Below are positions 17,545-26,529 of a stretch of DNA of 43,467 bases, piece after piece. Below the pieces are notes generated by a model, which saw only the letters and a program-made list of their open reading frames with translations, made no database searches and had not been told where the DNA came from. A program made the translations under genes and the position numbers. This stretch comes from Flavobacteriaceae bacterium (lineage in GTDB: Bacteria; Bacteroidota; Bacteroidia; Flavobacteriales; Flavobacteriaceae), in contig PBHD01000003.1 of assembly GCA_002719315.1 (NCBI GenBank), forward strand, positions 1 to 43,467. The letters are read 5' to 3'. Positions within the stretch are counted from its first letter, which is position 1. The number at the start of each line of letters is the position of its first letter.

Positions 17545-18255
17545 TTATACTTTATAAGTTTTATTTCTTTGCTCTCTTTTTTTAAAAAATCTTGTCATTA
17601 AATATATAATTGAGAGAAAAATAAGAGCTGAATAATAATAAACTGAATCTGGTTGAATATCTCCTTTAATCTTAAAATTATTATACGCAAATAATAATGT
17701 TGCTCCAACAGTCCAAACAAAAGTTGTGTTATATTCCTTATATATTACTTTTTTTAAATTAAATTCATTTTCACTAAATGTTTTATTTAATCCTCTTACT
17801 TTTGGAATCCATCTATTTACCCTATTACAATATTCTTTGTAACCTTCTTTAAATTTTGATTTTAAAAAATCTTCCTCAGCAATAACTATAGTTTGATAGA
17901 TAAAAATAAATAATGGTATTAATATCAATATAGACAATAATGAATTTGAAAAAATACTTAAACCAATTATCATTAAAATATTTCCAACATACATTGGATT
18001 TCTACAATGAGAAAATAAACCCTCAGTAACCAATCCTTCAGCATAAATTCTTCTCTTTCTACCCCCCCTAATTACATAAACTAACCCAATTGTAACCATC
18101 CTTATTAATTGACCTATTATAGTAATGGAAATACCTATTATAGCAATAATTTTATAGTTAACTACTAATTGAGAAGAAGGAATAAATAGAAATAAATAAA
18201 AAATTGGGAAAATGAAATTTCTAGTTCTAAAAAATAAATTTCCTATTTTAACCAT
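17545..18255 (-). CDS. Isoprenylcysteine carboxyl methyltransferase-like membrane methyltransferase
   Basis: A 236-residue integral membrane protein with about five to six helices and the ICMT/PEMT core: an RRIYAEGLVTEGLFSHCRNPMYVGN segment in which HCRNPMYVGN is the SAM-binding signature, and later AEEDFLKSKFKEGYKEYCNRVNRWIP, the typical C-terminal E-x(2)-L...Y-x-x-Y...R-W-x-P. The last about 75 residues add two extra predicted helices and a Lys/Arg-rich tail (RFFKKREQRNK). Bacteria lack prenylated CaaX proteins, so the substrate is unknown; related enzymes methylate phospholipids or isoprenoid compounds. It is divergent (79 bp) from the GGT-like lipoprotein gene. Confidence 0.85.
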   Translation of the reverse strand: MVKIGNLFFRTRNFIFPIFYLFLFIPSSQLVVNYKIIAIIGISITIIGQLIRMVTIGLVYVIRGGRKRRIYAEGLVTEGLFSHCRNPMYVGNILMIIGLSIFSNSLLSILILIPLFIFIYQTIVIAEEDFLKSKFKEGYKEYCNRVNRWIPKVRGLNKTFSENEFNLKKVIYKEYNTTFVWTVGATLLFAYNNFKIKGDIQPDSVYYYSALIFLSIIYLMTRFFKKREQRNKTYKV

Positions 18256-18334
18256 GTTTTTTTTATGAAGTCCAATTTATATCTTTTAATAAAAAGTAAA
18301 AAGTAATTTTATATTAATTTATCAATAGCAGAAA

Positions 18335-19918
18335 ATGAAATACTATTCAATTTTAGTTTTATTATTTTTTAATTTATTGTCGTGTGATTCATCTAATAAG
18401 AAATTAAGAAACAATGTAATATCTTCAGGTCATCCATTAGCTTCATTAGCAGGAAAAGAAATGTTCAAAAAAGGAGGTAACGCAGCTGATGCTGCAATTG
18501 CCGCTGCTTTTACATTATCTGTTGTAGAACCAAGCATGAGTGGTTTAGGAGGTAGACTTCAGGCAATTTATAGAAGTAAAGATGGTTTTATTGGAGGTGT
18601 TGATGCATCAACAGAAGTTCCTTTGAATTATGACAAAAAAATAGACCATAAAAATTATGGTTATAAAACCATAGGTATTCCAGGCGTAGTAGCTGGTTTA
18701 ATAAAACTTCATAAAGAACAAGGATCTCTGCCTTTACAAACTATTATGAATCCATCTATTAAATACGCAGAGAAAGGTTTTAAAATTTTACCAGGAGAAT
18801 CCTTGAGACATAAATCTGAAATAAAAAAAATTCTAGAATTTGAAGGAACACAATTTCATTTCTTAAAGAATGATCTAAAAAATTATAATGCAGATGAAGT
18901 TTTTATTCAAAAAGATTTAGCAGTTTTATTAAAAAGAATTTCCAAAAATGGACACAAAGGGTTTTATGAAGGAGAAACCGCAGAATTAATTGTTGATGAT
19001 ATAAATAAAAATGGCGGATATCTATCTTTAGAGGACTTAAAAAACTATAAAGCATTAGATTCTAAAGTTTTAATTGGAAAATTTAATAATTACAAGGTTT
19101 TTTCTTTATTTCTTCCCTCCTATGGAGCTTTAACTATTCAAATTTTACAATTAATGGATCAATTTAAAGATTTGAATAATGAAGAAAATTGGTCATTTTT
19201 AGTTGGAAAAGCAACAAAACTATCATATGGTTATAGACGTCTTCAAGAAAATAAAGATTCTTTAGTTAATATTCTTTCTTATGAAAAAGCTAAAAATGAT
19301 GCTTTAATGTTAGTTAGTAATAATTTTTTCAAAAAAGAACAAACTGAAATATCTAATATTTCAGGTGAAAAAGTTGGACATACGACTCACCTGACCACAG
19401 CAGATAAATTTGGAAATGTTGTGTCATTAACCCAAACCATTGGTCCAAATATGGGGTCAAAAGTTGCAACTAAAGGTTTAGGGTTTTTATATGCTGTGAC
19501 ATCCGGAAGTTATCTTGGTATGTATGAACCCGGTAAAAGAGTTAATTCTTTTATCTCTCCTACTTTAATAGGAAACAATGAAAAAATAATTCTTGCTCTT
19601 GGAGGAGCTGGGGGTAATAAAATTGTTACTGCTATTGCACAAATTGCATCAAGATATTTTCAACAAAAAAAAAGTTTAAAAGATGCTTTATTTTATCCTA
19701 GAGTTTATCCTGAAAATGATACTTTACTTATAGAAGATCATCTAGAATTAAAGAATTTAAGGTTAAAAATAAATTCAAAAAACTTGAATATTAAATTTAT
19801 TAATGAAAAGGCCCGTTTTGGAAGAATTCACGCAATTGCAATGGACACAATTAATAATTCATGGATTGGTGAAGCCGATCCAGACTGGGAGGGAACTGTA
19901 GAAATCTTAAGAAACTAA
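18335..19918 (+). CDS. Divergent gamma-glutamyltransferase-like lipoprotein
   Basis: A 527-residue Ntn-hydrolase of the GGT family, with a lipoprotein signal ending FFNLLSC (Cys17). The large-subunit signature is GGNAADAAIAAAFTLSVVEPSMSGLGG. The self-cleaving and catalytic threonine is T350 in GHTTHLTTAD, and the small subunit has ALGGAGGNKIVTAIAQ. The segment that in GGT-type enzymes carries the substrate-carboxylate-binding Arg (ASGRSP in the neighbouring paralogue) reads ASTEVP here, with Glu94 in place of Arg, and GGD becomes GGR. Autoprocessing is therefore expected, but ordinary gamma-glutamyl binding is doubtful. It is probably anchored in the periplasm or outer membrane. It converges on the AtoE-like transporter gene with 24 bp between the stops. 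Confidence 0.85.
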   Translation: MKYYSILVLLFFNLLSCDSSNKKLRNNVISSGHPLASLAGKEMFKKGGNAADAAIAAAFTLSVVEPSMSGLGGRLQAIYRSKDGFIGGVDASTEVPLNYDKKIDHKNYGYKTIGIPGVVAGLIKLHKEQGSLPLQTIMNPSIKYAEKGFKILPGESLRHKSEIKKILEFEGTQFHFLKNDLKNYNADEVFIQKDLAVLLKRISKNGHKGFYEGETAELIVDDINKNGGYLSLEDLKNYKALDSKVLIGKFNNYKVFSLFLPSYGALTIQILQLMDQFKDLNNEENWSFLVGKATKLSYGYRRLQENKDSLVNILSYEKAKNDALMLVSNNFFKKEQTEISNISGEKVGHTTHLTTADKFGNVVSLTQTIGPNMGSKVATKGLGFLYAVTSGSYLGMYEPGKRVNSFISPTLIGNNEKIILALGGAGGNKIVTAIAQIASRYFQQKKSLKDALFYPRVYPENDTLLIEDHLELKNLRLKINSKNLNIKFINEKARFGRIHAIAMDTINNSWIGEADPDWEGTVEILRN

Positions 19919-19942
19919 TTTAAACTTATTATTATCCTAGAA

Positions 19943-21340
19943 TTACATTGGCATATAGGTAACAAATATTGATTGAATTATAAATAATAAAATAAAAGGT
20001 ATAACTAAATATCCCATTACATCCCTTGCTTGAATTTTTGTTCCGGCACCCATAATAGGTATAATTAAAAGTAAATAAAAAGGTTGTAATAAATTAGTCA
20101 AACTCTCTCCATAGGCAATTGAGAGAGAAGCTCTAGAAATCATCGTTATTATCTCCTCAGGAGGTAAATCATTTCCAATTACTTTTACAGCTTCAATTAT
20201 ACTAGGGCCAATAACAGCAAACTCTCCTCCCCCAGAAGGAATAGCGAAATTAACAATACCTCCTATTAAAAAAGCAAAAAAAGGATAGGTGTGAATATTA
20301 GAAATTTCAGCAAACTTTAAAGCTAGAGTCTCGCCAAGACCTGTATATATCATTATACCCATAATACCAGCATAAAAAGGAAACTGAAATAAAATACTTG
20401 ATACATTACTGCTAGCCCTTCTCATAGCTATACCGTATTTTAAAGGAGACTTATGCAATATTAAACCTAACATCAAAAAAATAAAAATCATAATATTTAA
20501 ATTCAAGTCAAAACCTTTATTAAGAAAATGAAAGAAAACATAGACGAGAGCAGGAATAAAAATTAACAATACCAAAAAAAAACTATTATTTAATTTATCA
20601 GATAAAGCCCAATAAGGAAGTTTTTGAATATTTGCTTCTTTTTCAATACTAATTTCCTGAACTGGTTGATCATTTATTAAATAATTTTTTATTTCAAATG
20701 AATAATCTTCCTTCGGCTTTATAAGAATCATTAATAAAGGAATAAAAATGAGATAAAGAATTATAACGCTTAAATTTAAAGGGGAACCTAAAGTAATTGC
20801 TGTTGGAATAGTGGATTCGATTATTTCGGATTTTATTAAATAATTGTTTTCCGTATTAAGAAGTAAAGGTATTGAGCTAGATAGCCCCGTAACCCAACTT
20901 CCATTAGAAATATATGCACATGCAATTAAAAAAGGATAATTAATTCCTTTTACTCTTAAAGCTAGTTCTCTTGCTAAAACAGCAGCTATAACAATCCATC
21001 CCCAACTAACCATTGAGACCAAAAGGCCTAATAAAATTACCGTAAAATAAACTTGTGAAGGAGTTTTAATTAATCTTGATAGAGAATTAATTTTATTTCT
21101 TATAAAAGGTGAAAGAGCAATGGTATATCCCGTAACTATTAATAATACCATTTGCATTCCAAACTCTAATAATAACCAAAAACCCTTGTACCAAGAATCA
21201 ATTATAATTAACCAAGAAGAACCAACGAAAAAAAATGAAGATAGAGCTACTATTAAAGTTAAAATTAGTGCAAAAATAAAGGCATCAGGCATATTTTTTT
21301 TAAAAAAATCTGTAAAAACATGACCTACTTTTGAAAACAT
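19943..21340 (-). CDS. AtoE-family short-chain fatty acid transporter
   Basis: A 465-residue inner-membrane protein with about 11 to 12 helices that resembles the AtoE/short-chain fatty acid transporter family: start FTDFFKKNMPDAFIFALIL, then WYKGFWLLLEFGMQMVLLIVTGY, SMVSWGWIVIAAVLARELA, and the conserved late segment NFAIPSGGGEFAVIGPSI, which matches the PSGGGQ-type motif, followed by YGESLTNLLQPFYLL. E. coli AtoE takes up acetoacetate and butyrate. Here the gene is the last of a run with an S9 peptidase and a GGT-fold enzyme (16 bp after the GGT gene), so its cargo may be a small acid released from peptides or gamma-glutamyl compounds; that is inference from position. Confidence 0.88.
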   Translation of the reverse strand: MFSKVGHVFTDFFKKNMPDAFIFALILTLIVALSSFFFVGSSWLIIIDSWYKGFWLLLEFGMQMVLLIVTGYTIALSPFIRNKINSLSRLIKTPSQVYFTVILLGLLVSMVSWGWIVIAAVLARELALRVKGINYPFLIACAYISNGSWVTGLSSSIPLLLNTENNYLIKSEIIESTIPTAITLGSPLNLSVIILYLIFIPLLMILIKPKEDYSFEIKNYLINDQPVQEISIEKEANIQKLPYWALSDKLNNSFFLVLLIFIPALVYVFFHFLNKGFDLNLNIMIFIFLMLGLILHKSPLKYGIAMRRASSNVSSILFQFPFYAGIMGIMIYTGLGETLALKFAEISNIHTYPFFAFLIGGIVNFAIPSGGGEFAVIGPSIIEAVKVIGNDLPPEEIITMISRASLSIAYGESLTNLLQPFYLLLIIPIMGAGTKIQARDVMGYLVIPFILLFIIQSIFVTYMPM

Positions 21341-21356
21341 TTTAAATGTTTAATTT

Positions 21357-23057
21357 TTAATATCCTGATGCGTTACCATCTTTTCTTGATTCAGAAGCGC
21401 CATAGAAAACTTTATTTTTATAATCAAACTTAATTGCTTGATAACCTCCAAATGATCCAATATCATAACCAACTTTATGTCCATATTTGAGAAGTTTTCT
21501 TATTGATCTATAATCAAACCCAGATTCTAAAAATACTTTTCCTCCATCCAACATTTTTCCACCAGTAGGTTGTAAGTCGGATGTATGTCTTATTCTTGGA
21601 GCATCTCCAGCCTCTTGAATATTCATATCGAAATCAATCAAATTAATTACTATCTGAGCATGTCCTTGTGGTTGCATAGCACCTCCCATTAGACCAAAAC
21701 TCAACCAAGGCTTGTTATTTTTTGTTATAAAAGCTGGTATAATAGTATGAAAAGGTCTTTTATTAGGTTCATAAACATTAAAATGACCTTCTTCTAATGA
21801 AAATAACTCTCCTCTATCTTGAAGCATAAATCCTAATTTAGGCGGAACCATTCCAGAACCCATCCCTCTGTAATTACTTTGAATAAGTGAGATCATATTT
21901 CCTTGACTATCTGCAACAGTTAAATATATTGTATCTCCATTTTCAATATCTGCTGCTTTTACTTGATTTGCTGCTTTTGTTGGATTAATTTCATTTCTTC
22001 TTTTAGTGGCATAATCTTTGGAAATTAAATATGAAACTGGTATTTCATTAAAATCCATATCTGCATAATATTTTGCTCTATCAGCAAATGCTATTTTTTT
22101 TGCCTCTATAAAATGATGAATATATTCAGCAGACCCAAAGCCCATACTTTTTAAATCAAAACCTTCCATTATATTTAATATTTGAAGTGCGGCTATGCCT
22201 TGACCATTAGGCGGTAATTCCCAAACATCATAACCTCTATAATTTGTTGAAACAGGCTCTACCCAGTTTGATTTATGACTTTTCAAATCTTCCTCAGACA
22301 AAAATCCACCTTGACTTTTAACAAACTTAGCTATAGATTTTGCTATGGTTCCACTGTAAAAAACTTTTCTTCCTTTTTTAGCTATTTCTTTTAATGTAGA
22401 TGCTAAAAAAGGATTTTTAAAAATCTCCCCCTTTTTTGGAGTTCTCCCATTTATCATATAGGTAGATGCAAAATTTGGATAATCTTTAAATCTTTTTGAA
22501 GATAAATTCATATAGTATGCTACTAATTCAGTCAAAGGAAATCCATTTTCTGCATATTCTATTGTTGGTTTTAAAATCTCACTCATTTTTATGTTTCCAA
22601 ACTTTTCATGAAGAGAAAACCATCCATCTACACAACCAGGAACAGAAACTGGAAGAGGCCCATAAGCAGGTATAGTTTCATAATTATTTTCTTTAAAAAA
22701 TTTTAATGTTAAACTTTTTGGAGATCTTCCACTGGCATTTAATCCATAAAGTTTATTTTCTTTAGCACTCCAGACAATTGCATACAAATCTCCTCCTATA
22801 CCATTACCTGTTGGCTCCATAAGACCTAATGCTGCATTTGCTGCAATAGCTGCATCAATGGCATTTCCTCCTTTTTTTAAAATGTCAAGTCCTATTTGTG
22901 TAGCTAGAGGATGACTTGTAGCTACCATTCCATTTTGAGCTATAACTTCTGACCTTGTAGAAAATAATTCACCTGTTATCCTATCTTGAGAAAAACTAAT
23001 GGAAAATATAGAAAAGGAAAAACTAAGTAATAGAGTTGTGTAAAAATTTCTATTCAT
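21357..23057 (-). CDS. ggt: Gamma-glutamyltransferase (GGT) family, secreted
   Basis: A 566-residue GGT-fold Ntn-hydrolase with a signal peptide ending SISFSQ (about residue 24). Large-subunit motifs are KKGGNAIDAAIAANAALGLMEPTGNGIGGD and NASGRSP, with Arg111 as the expected substrate-carboxylate-binding residue. The processing/catalytic threonine is T376 (NGDTIYLTVAD), and the small subunit continues with SNYRGMGSGMVPPKLGFMLQ and GLMGGAMQPQGHAQ. The SGR(A/S)P and D-T-x-Y-L-T pattern is that of the broad bacterial GGT-like group rather than the E. coli type (RExAP, TTHYS), so hydrolysis of glutathione or other gamma-glutamyl or acyl compounds is likely but the exact substrate is open. Periplasmic. 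It lies between the S9 peptidase (9 bp upstream) and the AtoE-like transporter (16 bp downstream). Confidence 0.92.
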   Translation of the reverse strand: MNRNFYTTLLLSFSFSIFSISFSQDRITGELFSTRSEVIAQNGMVATSHPLATQIGLDILKKGGNAIDAAIAANAALGLMEPTGNGIGGDLYAIVWSAKENKLYGLNASGRSPKSLTLKFFKENNYETIPAYGPLPVSVPGCVDGWFSLHEKFGNIKMSEILKPTIEYAENGFPLTELVAYYMNLSSKRFKDYPNFASTYMINGRTPKKGEIFKNPFLASTLKEIAKKGRKVFYSGTIAKSIAKFVKSQGGFLSEEDLKSHKSNWVEPVSTNYRGYDVWELPPNGQGIAALQILNIMEGFDLKSMGFGSAEYIHHFIEAKKIAFADRAKYYADMDFNEIPVSYLISKDYATKRRNEINPTKAANQVKAADIENGDTIYLTVADSQGNMISLIQSNYRGMGSGMVPPKLGFMLQDRGELFSLEEGHFNVYEPNKRPFHTIIPAFITKNNKPWLSFGLMGGAMQPQGHAQIVINLIDFDMNIQEAGDAPRIRHTSDLQPTGGKMLDGGKVFLESGFDYRSIRKLLKYGHKVGYDIGSFGGYQAIKFDYKNKVFYGASESRKDGNASGY

Positions 23058-23066
23058 AACTAAAAA

Positions 23067-25487
23067 TTAATTTTTTAAATATTTCTCAAGCCATTGATCT
23101 TGTTCCCAAAGTAGATGAAGAATCGTTTCTTTAGCACGATATCCATGACTTTCTTTAGGAAACATAACTAATCTGACTGTAGCGCCTAAACCTTTTAACG
23201 CATTAAAATATCTCTTACTTTGCATTGGATAAGTGCCAGAATTATTATCTGCTTCACCATGAATTAATAAAAGAGGTGTCTTCATTTTATCAGCATGCAT
23301 AAATGGAGACATTCTGTAATAAACTTCTGGAGCCTCCCAATATGTTCTTTCTTCACTTTGAAAGCCAAAAGGAGTTAAAGTTCTGTTATATGCTCCACTT
23401 CTTGCTATTCCAGCAGAAAATAAATTGGAATGACTTAATAAGTTAGCAACCATAAAAGCTCCATAGCTGTGACCTCCTACTGCAACTTTTTTTGGATCTA
23501 TGTAACCTTTTTTATCTAATTCATCAATAGCAGCTTTAGCATTTGAAACAAGTTGATTTCTGAAACTATCATTTGGCTCAACATCTTTTTCTCCAATTAT
23601 AGGAAAAGAAGCTCTGTCTAAAAGAACATATCCTTGAGTAACCCAATATATAGGTGAAGCCCAAGATGGATAAATAAACCTGTTTGGATTATTTGTTTTT
23701 TGCGAAGCACTATTCTTGTCTTTATACTCCCTAGGATATGCCCATAAAATCATTGGTTTTCTTTCAGGCTTAGTTTTATCATAATCTGGAGGTAAATATA
23801 AAACTCCACTTAAATCAAGACCATCTTCTCTTTTATAAGTTATAGTTTGTTTTGATACCTTTTTTAAGGATTCAAATGGATTTTTAAAAAATGTAATTTG
23901 ATCAAGAATGTTATTTTTAGAAAGTTTTCTGAAATAATAATTTGGAAAATCCTGTTTGCTTTCAATTCTCACAAAAAGTTCGTTTTTTTCAAAATCAAAA
24001 TCTATAATATTTTCAAATTTTGTTTCATAATTAGATTTATAAATTGTAGCTGTTGAAAGATCATTAATATTTAATTTTTCAACATAAGGAAATTGACCCT
24101 CTTTTGAAAATCCATCTGCTATTCTAAATAAATTATTATTTTTAATTAATAAAACACTTCTATTATAATCATTCCTTTTTGTTACATAAGAACCTGGATT
24201 GCTATAAATATCCTGATAATTCCTGTCTGAAATTATTTTAGGTTTAACATTAGAATTAGATGGATTAAAAAGATAAGTTTTAGTGTTTCTATTATTCCAC
24301 CAAATATCTCTAACTATTGCAAAATTTTCATTTCCCCAATTAATATTATTAATTCTATTTATAGTTTTAATTAAAAACTCAGGATTTTTATTAAATGGAG
24401 CGTCCCAATTCATTAATTTATCTCTGTAATCAACCTCAACTGATGGATCCCCTCCATCTAGTGCTTCAATATATCTTAAAGAAGAAGGTAGATCATTTCT
24501 CCACGAAATACTTCTTTTACCCACTTTTGTGGCCATAAACCCTTTAGGTAAAACTTCTAAAAGCGGAGACTCAGCTATTTTTTTAATAAGTTTTCCATTT
24601 AAATCATAAACTAGAGTTTCATTAGGAAATCTTGAATAAGTGACAATGTATGAAAAAGGTTTTTTTATAATATTAACAAGGACGTATTTACCGTCAGGAG
24701 AAAAAGAAATCGATCTATACATATTCTCATCAAGCCATTGGGAGATTTTTCCTTTTAAACTAACTTTGATAAGTTTTGATCTAGACAATTGCTCGAAATT
24801 ATTTTCATCAGTAATGTTTTTTAATAAATCCTGATATGTTCTATTTTGAGCTTTATCTCCCATATTTTCTGTTATAGTTGGACCTGTAGGGGTCATATTT
24901 TCTTGATCAATTATAATATTTGAATTTTCAGGCCTAATTTTAATCAAAAGGCTTTTATTATCTGAAAACCAATTAATAACAGATCCCAGTGTTGCATTTA
25001 ATGAGGGAGTATTAATTCTTCTGGCTAAAGCTTTTTCAATATTTAAGACCCATAATTCCAATCTATCAGAAGTTGTATTTATCATTGCAATTTTGGATTG
25101 ATCAGGTGAATAAACAAAATTTGATAATTTCGGGTTAGTTGGTAATCCTTTAACTTCAATAGGTGATTTATCTCCTTTTTTTAATCTTAAAATTTTCACT
25201 TTATTATAATAAGTTGTTCTACTACCAATATTGAGGTAAGGATTTACTCTAAGTCCTCCAAGGCGCATCTCCTTTTGTGAAAGTTCGTCAATTGATTTAT
25301 ACTCAGGTCTATAAACAAAAACCATATAATTGTTTTTTTCATCTTTTAATACAGAAGGAGCTCTGTCAACATCGACTAAATCTAAAATTTCTTTTTTAGG
25401 TATCTGATATGTGAGGTTTTTTTGAGAGTATGAAACAAAAGAAAAAAACAATAAAAAAAAGACGGTAAAATTTTTTAAATAATTCAT
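23067..25487 (-). CDS. S9-family serine peptidase (prolyl oligopeptidase-like), secreted
   Basis: An 806-residue exported peptidase. Its signal peptide (ending FVSYSQ, about residue 22) is followed by a beta-propeller (about 80-560, with WSFSPDG-like repeats such as FVYSPDQSKIAMI and ISFSPDGKYVLV) and a C-terminal alpha/beta-hydrolase domain. The catalytic triad is S674 (GGHSYGAFM), D747 (HGEADNN) and H781 (ESHGY). GATVRLVMFPKESHGY and a trailing LWEQDQWLEKYL are typical of the S9C/S9D group that includes glutamyl endopeptidases and acylaminoacyl peptidases. It probably releases short peptides in the periplasm. It is first in a run with a GGT enzyme and a transporter, pointing to peptide use as a nutrient source. 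Confidence 0.92.
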   Translation of the reverse strand: MNYLKNFTVFFLLFFSFVSYSQKNLTYQIPKKEILDLVDVDRAPSVLKDEKNNYMVFVYRPEYKSIDELSQKEMRLGGLRVNPYLNIGSRTTYYNKVKILRLKKGDKSPIEVKGLPTNPKLSNFVYSPDQSKIAMINTTSDRLELWVLNIEKALARRINTPSLNATLGSVINWFSDNKSLLIKIRPENSNIIIDQENMTPTGPTITENMGDKAQNRTYQDLLKNITDENNFEQLSRSKLIKVSLKGKISQWLDENMYRSISFSPDGKYVLVNIIKKPFSYIVTYSRFPNETLVYDLNGKLIKKIAESPLLEVLPKGFMATKVGKRSISWRNDLPSSLRYIEALDGGDPSVEVDYRDKLMNWDAPFNKNPEFLIKTINRINNINWGNENFAIVRDIWWNNRNTKTYLFNPSNSNVKPKIISDRNYQDIYSNPGSYVTKRNDYNRSVLLIKNNNLFRIADGFSKEGQFPYVEKLNINDLSTATIYKSNYETKFENIIDFDFEKNELFVRIESKQDFPNYYFRKLSKNNILDQITFFKNPFESLKKVSKQTITYKREDGLDLSGVLYLPPDYDKTKPERKPMILWAYPREYKDKNSASQKTNNPNRFIYPSWASPIYWVTQGYVLLDRASFPIIGEKDVEPNDSFRNQLVSNAKAAIDELDKKGYIDPKKVAVGGHSYGAFMVANLLSHSNLFSAGIARSGAYNRTLTPFGFQSEERTYWEAPEVYYRMSPFMHADKMKTPLLLIHGEADNNSGTYPMQSKRYFNALKGLGATVRLVMFPKESHGYRAKETILHLLWEQDQWLEKYLKN

Positions 25488-25794
25488 AATTAGACAAGTA
25501 TTAATTTCAAATATATATAATTAGAGTTTTCCAAACAATCTCATTATTTCATATAATTTCTTATAAGATATAGTATTTTGATATATTTGTAGGTTAGCCA
25601 TATAGTATTCATATGTAAAATATCTAATATGACTATGTAGTAAAGTATTAAATGAATATTGTAATGTATAACAACTAAATAATTTATAAATAAAAAATAT
25701 TTAGAAATTTTTTAGAAATTTTTTAGAAAAAAATTAGAATATTAAAATAAATATTTTAGATTTGTAATAGAAAATATTATAATATTATTTTAGA
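25488..25794. promoter_or_regulatory. Non-coding region with 11-bp phased TAGA motif and putative promoter
   Basis: A 307-bp, extremely AT-rich divergent spacer between the S9 peptidase and ParB-like genes; no ORF or RNA gene is evident. TAGA occurs at 25702, 25713, 25724, 25735, 25757 and 25768, all on the same 11-bp register, with only 25746 missing. The first three copies follow six-base T runs or similar. TAGATTTG at 25757-25764 matches the -7 box TAnnTTTG, 30 nt before the ATG at 25795. T/A tracts repeated about once per helical turn predict curved DNA. Another -7-like box, TATATTTG, lies at 25582-25589. Expected role: promoter region of the adhesin operon. Confidence 0.5.
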
Positions 25795-26529
25795 ATGGAT
25801 CTAGAAAATGAATTTAAGGTAGACATTACCGAGGATTACAAGTTTTTCCAATTTTTGGATAACAATCGTAAGCCTAATGAGAAAATATTAGGTAGACTCG
25901 AGAAAAGCATAAAAGAAAACGGCATACAAATACCTATTGTTTTAAATCACAATAATCAAATTATTGATGGTCAACATAGATTTTGGGCTCTTAAAAAATT
26001 AGGCTACAAAGTTCCTTATATTAAAAGTAAAACCTGGAAAGAAGACAAACATACTATAGAAATCAATAATACTGGTTCTAAGTGGAATGCTATGGATTTT
26101 GCTAACTACGCTGCTGAGAGTGGAAATAATGATGTACAAGAAGCTATAAAAATTGCCAAAAGATGGGAAAAAGAAACTGCAAAAAGACTTAGACCAACAA
26201 CTTCCTTAGAAATATTAATGGAAGGTCGATCTCATGTTGGCTTACTTAGTAAGCTAAAAAAGCTTACCTATAAATTAGATCGAGATAGAGGTATGCAAGT
26301 ATATGATTCCTTAAATGAAATGAGTAAACACAAAATGAAAGCTAGCCCCTACTCTTCTAGAATTGCCAGGTCAATTAAAATTATGAATTACGATCTAGAT
26401 GATTTAGACGAGGAGGTCATTGAGGTTATGTGTACTGATAATTATATTCAAAACTTTAACAAAGAGAATGATCAATTGGAATATCTCAGAGATATTTATG
26501 ATGAAGCCAAACAAAAATTAAATAGATAA
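25795..26529 (+). CDS. ParB-like N-terminal domain protein, non-partitioning type
   Basis: A 244-residue protein. Residues about 12-78 form a ParB/Srx-type domain: KILGRLEKSIKENGIQIPIV, then IIDGQHRFWALKKLGY, with DGQHR at 58-62 in place of the GERR box of true chromosomal ParB. The rest is helical and charged (KIAKRWEKETAKR, DLDDLDEEVIEVM), with no clear helix-turn-helix and no ParA gene beside it. Proteins of this sort in phages, plasmids and other accessory regions act as regulators or nucleases; ParB-domain CTPase activity cannot be judged here. It is first in an apparent operon with a membrane protein (start on its stop codon, TAATG) and the giant adhesin, so a regulatory role is possible but unproven. 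Confidence 0.75.
   Translation: MDLENEFKVDITEDYKFFQFLDNNRKPNEKILGRLEKSIKENGIQIPIVLNHNNQIIDGQHRFWALKKLGYKVPYIKSKTWKEDKHTIEINNTGSKWNAMDFANYAAESGNNDVQEAIKIAKRWEKETAKRLRPTTSLEILMEGRSHVGLLSKLKKLTYKLDRDRGMQVYDSLNEMSKHKMKASPYSSRIARSIKIMNYDLDDLDEEVIEVMCTDNYIQNFNKENDQLEYLRDIYDEAKQKLNR

Noticed and set aside
25795-26529. Chromosome- or plasmid-partition ParB
   Set aside because: No ParA gene, no GERR box, no visible helix-turn-helix and no parS-like palindrome nearby.
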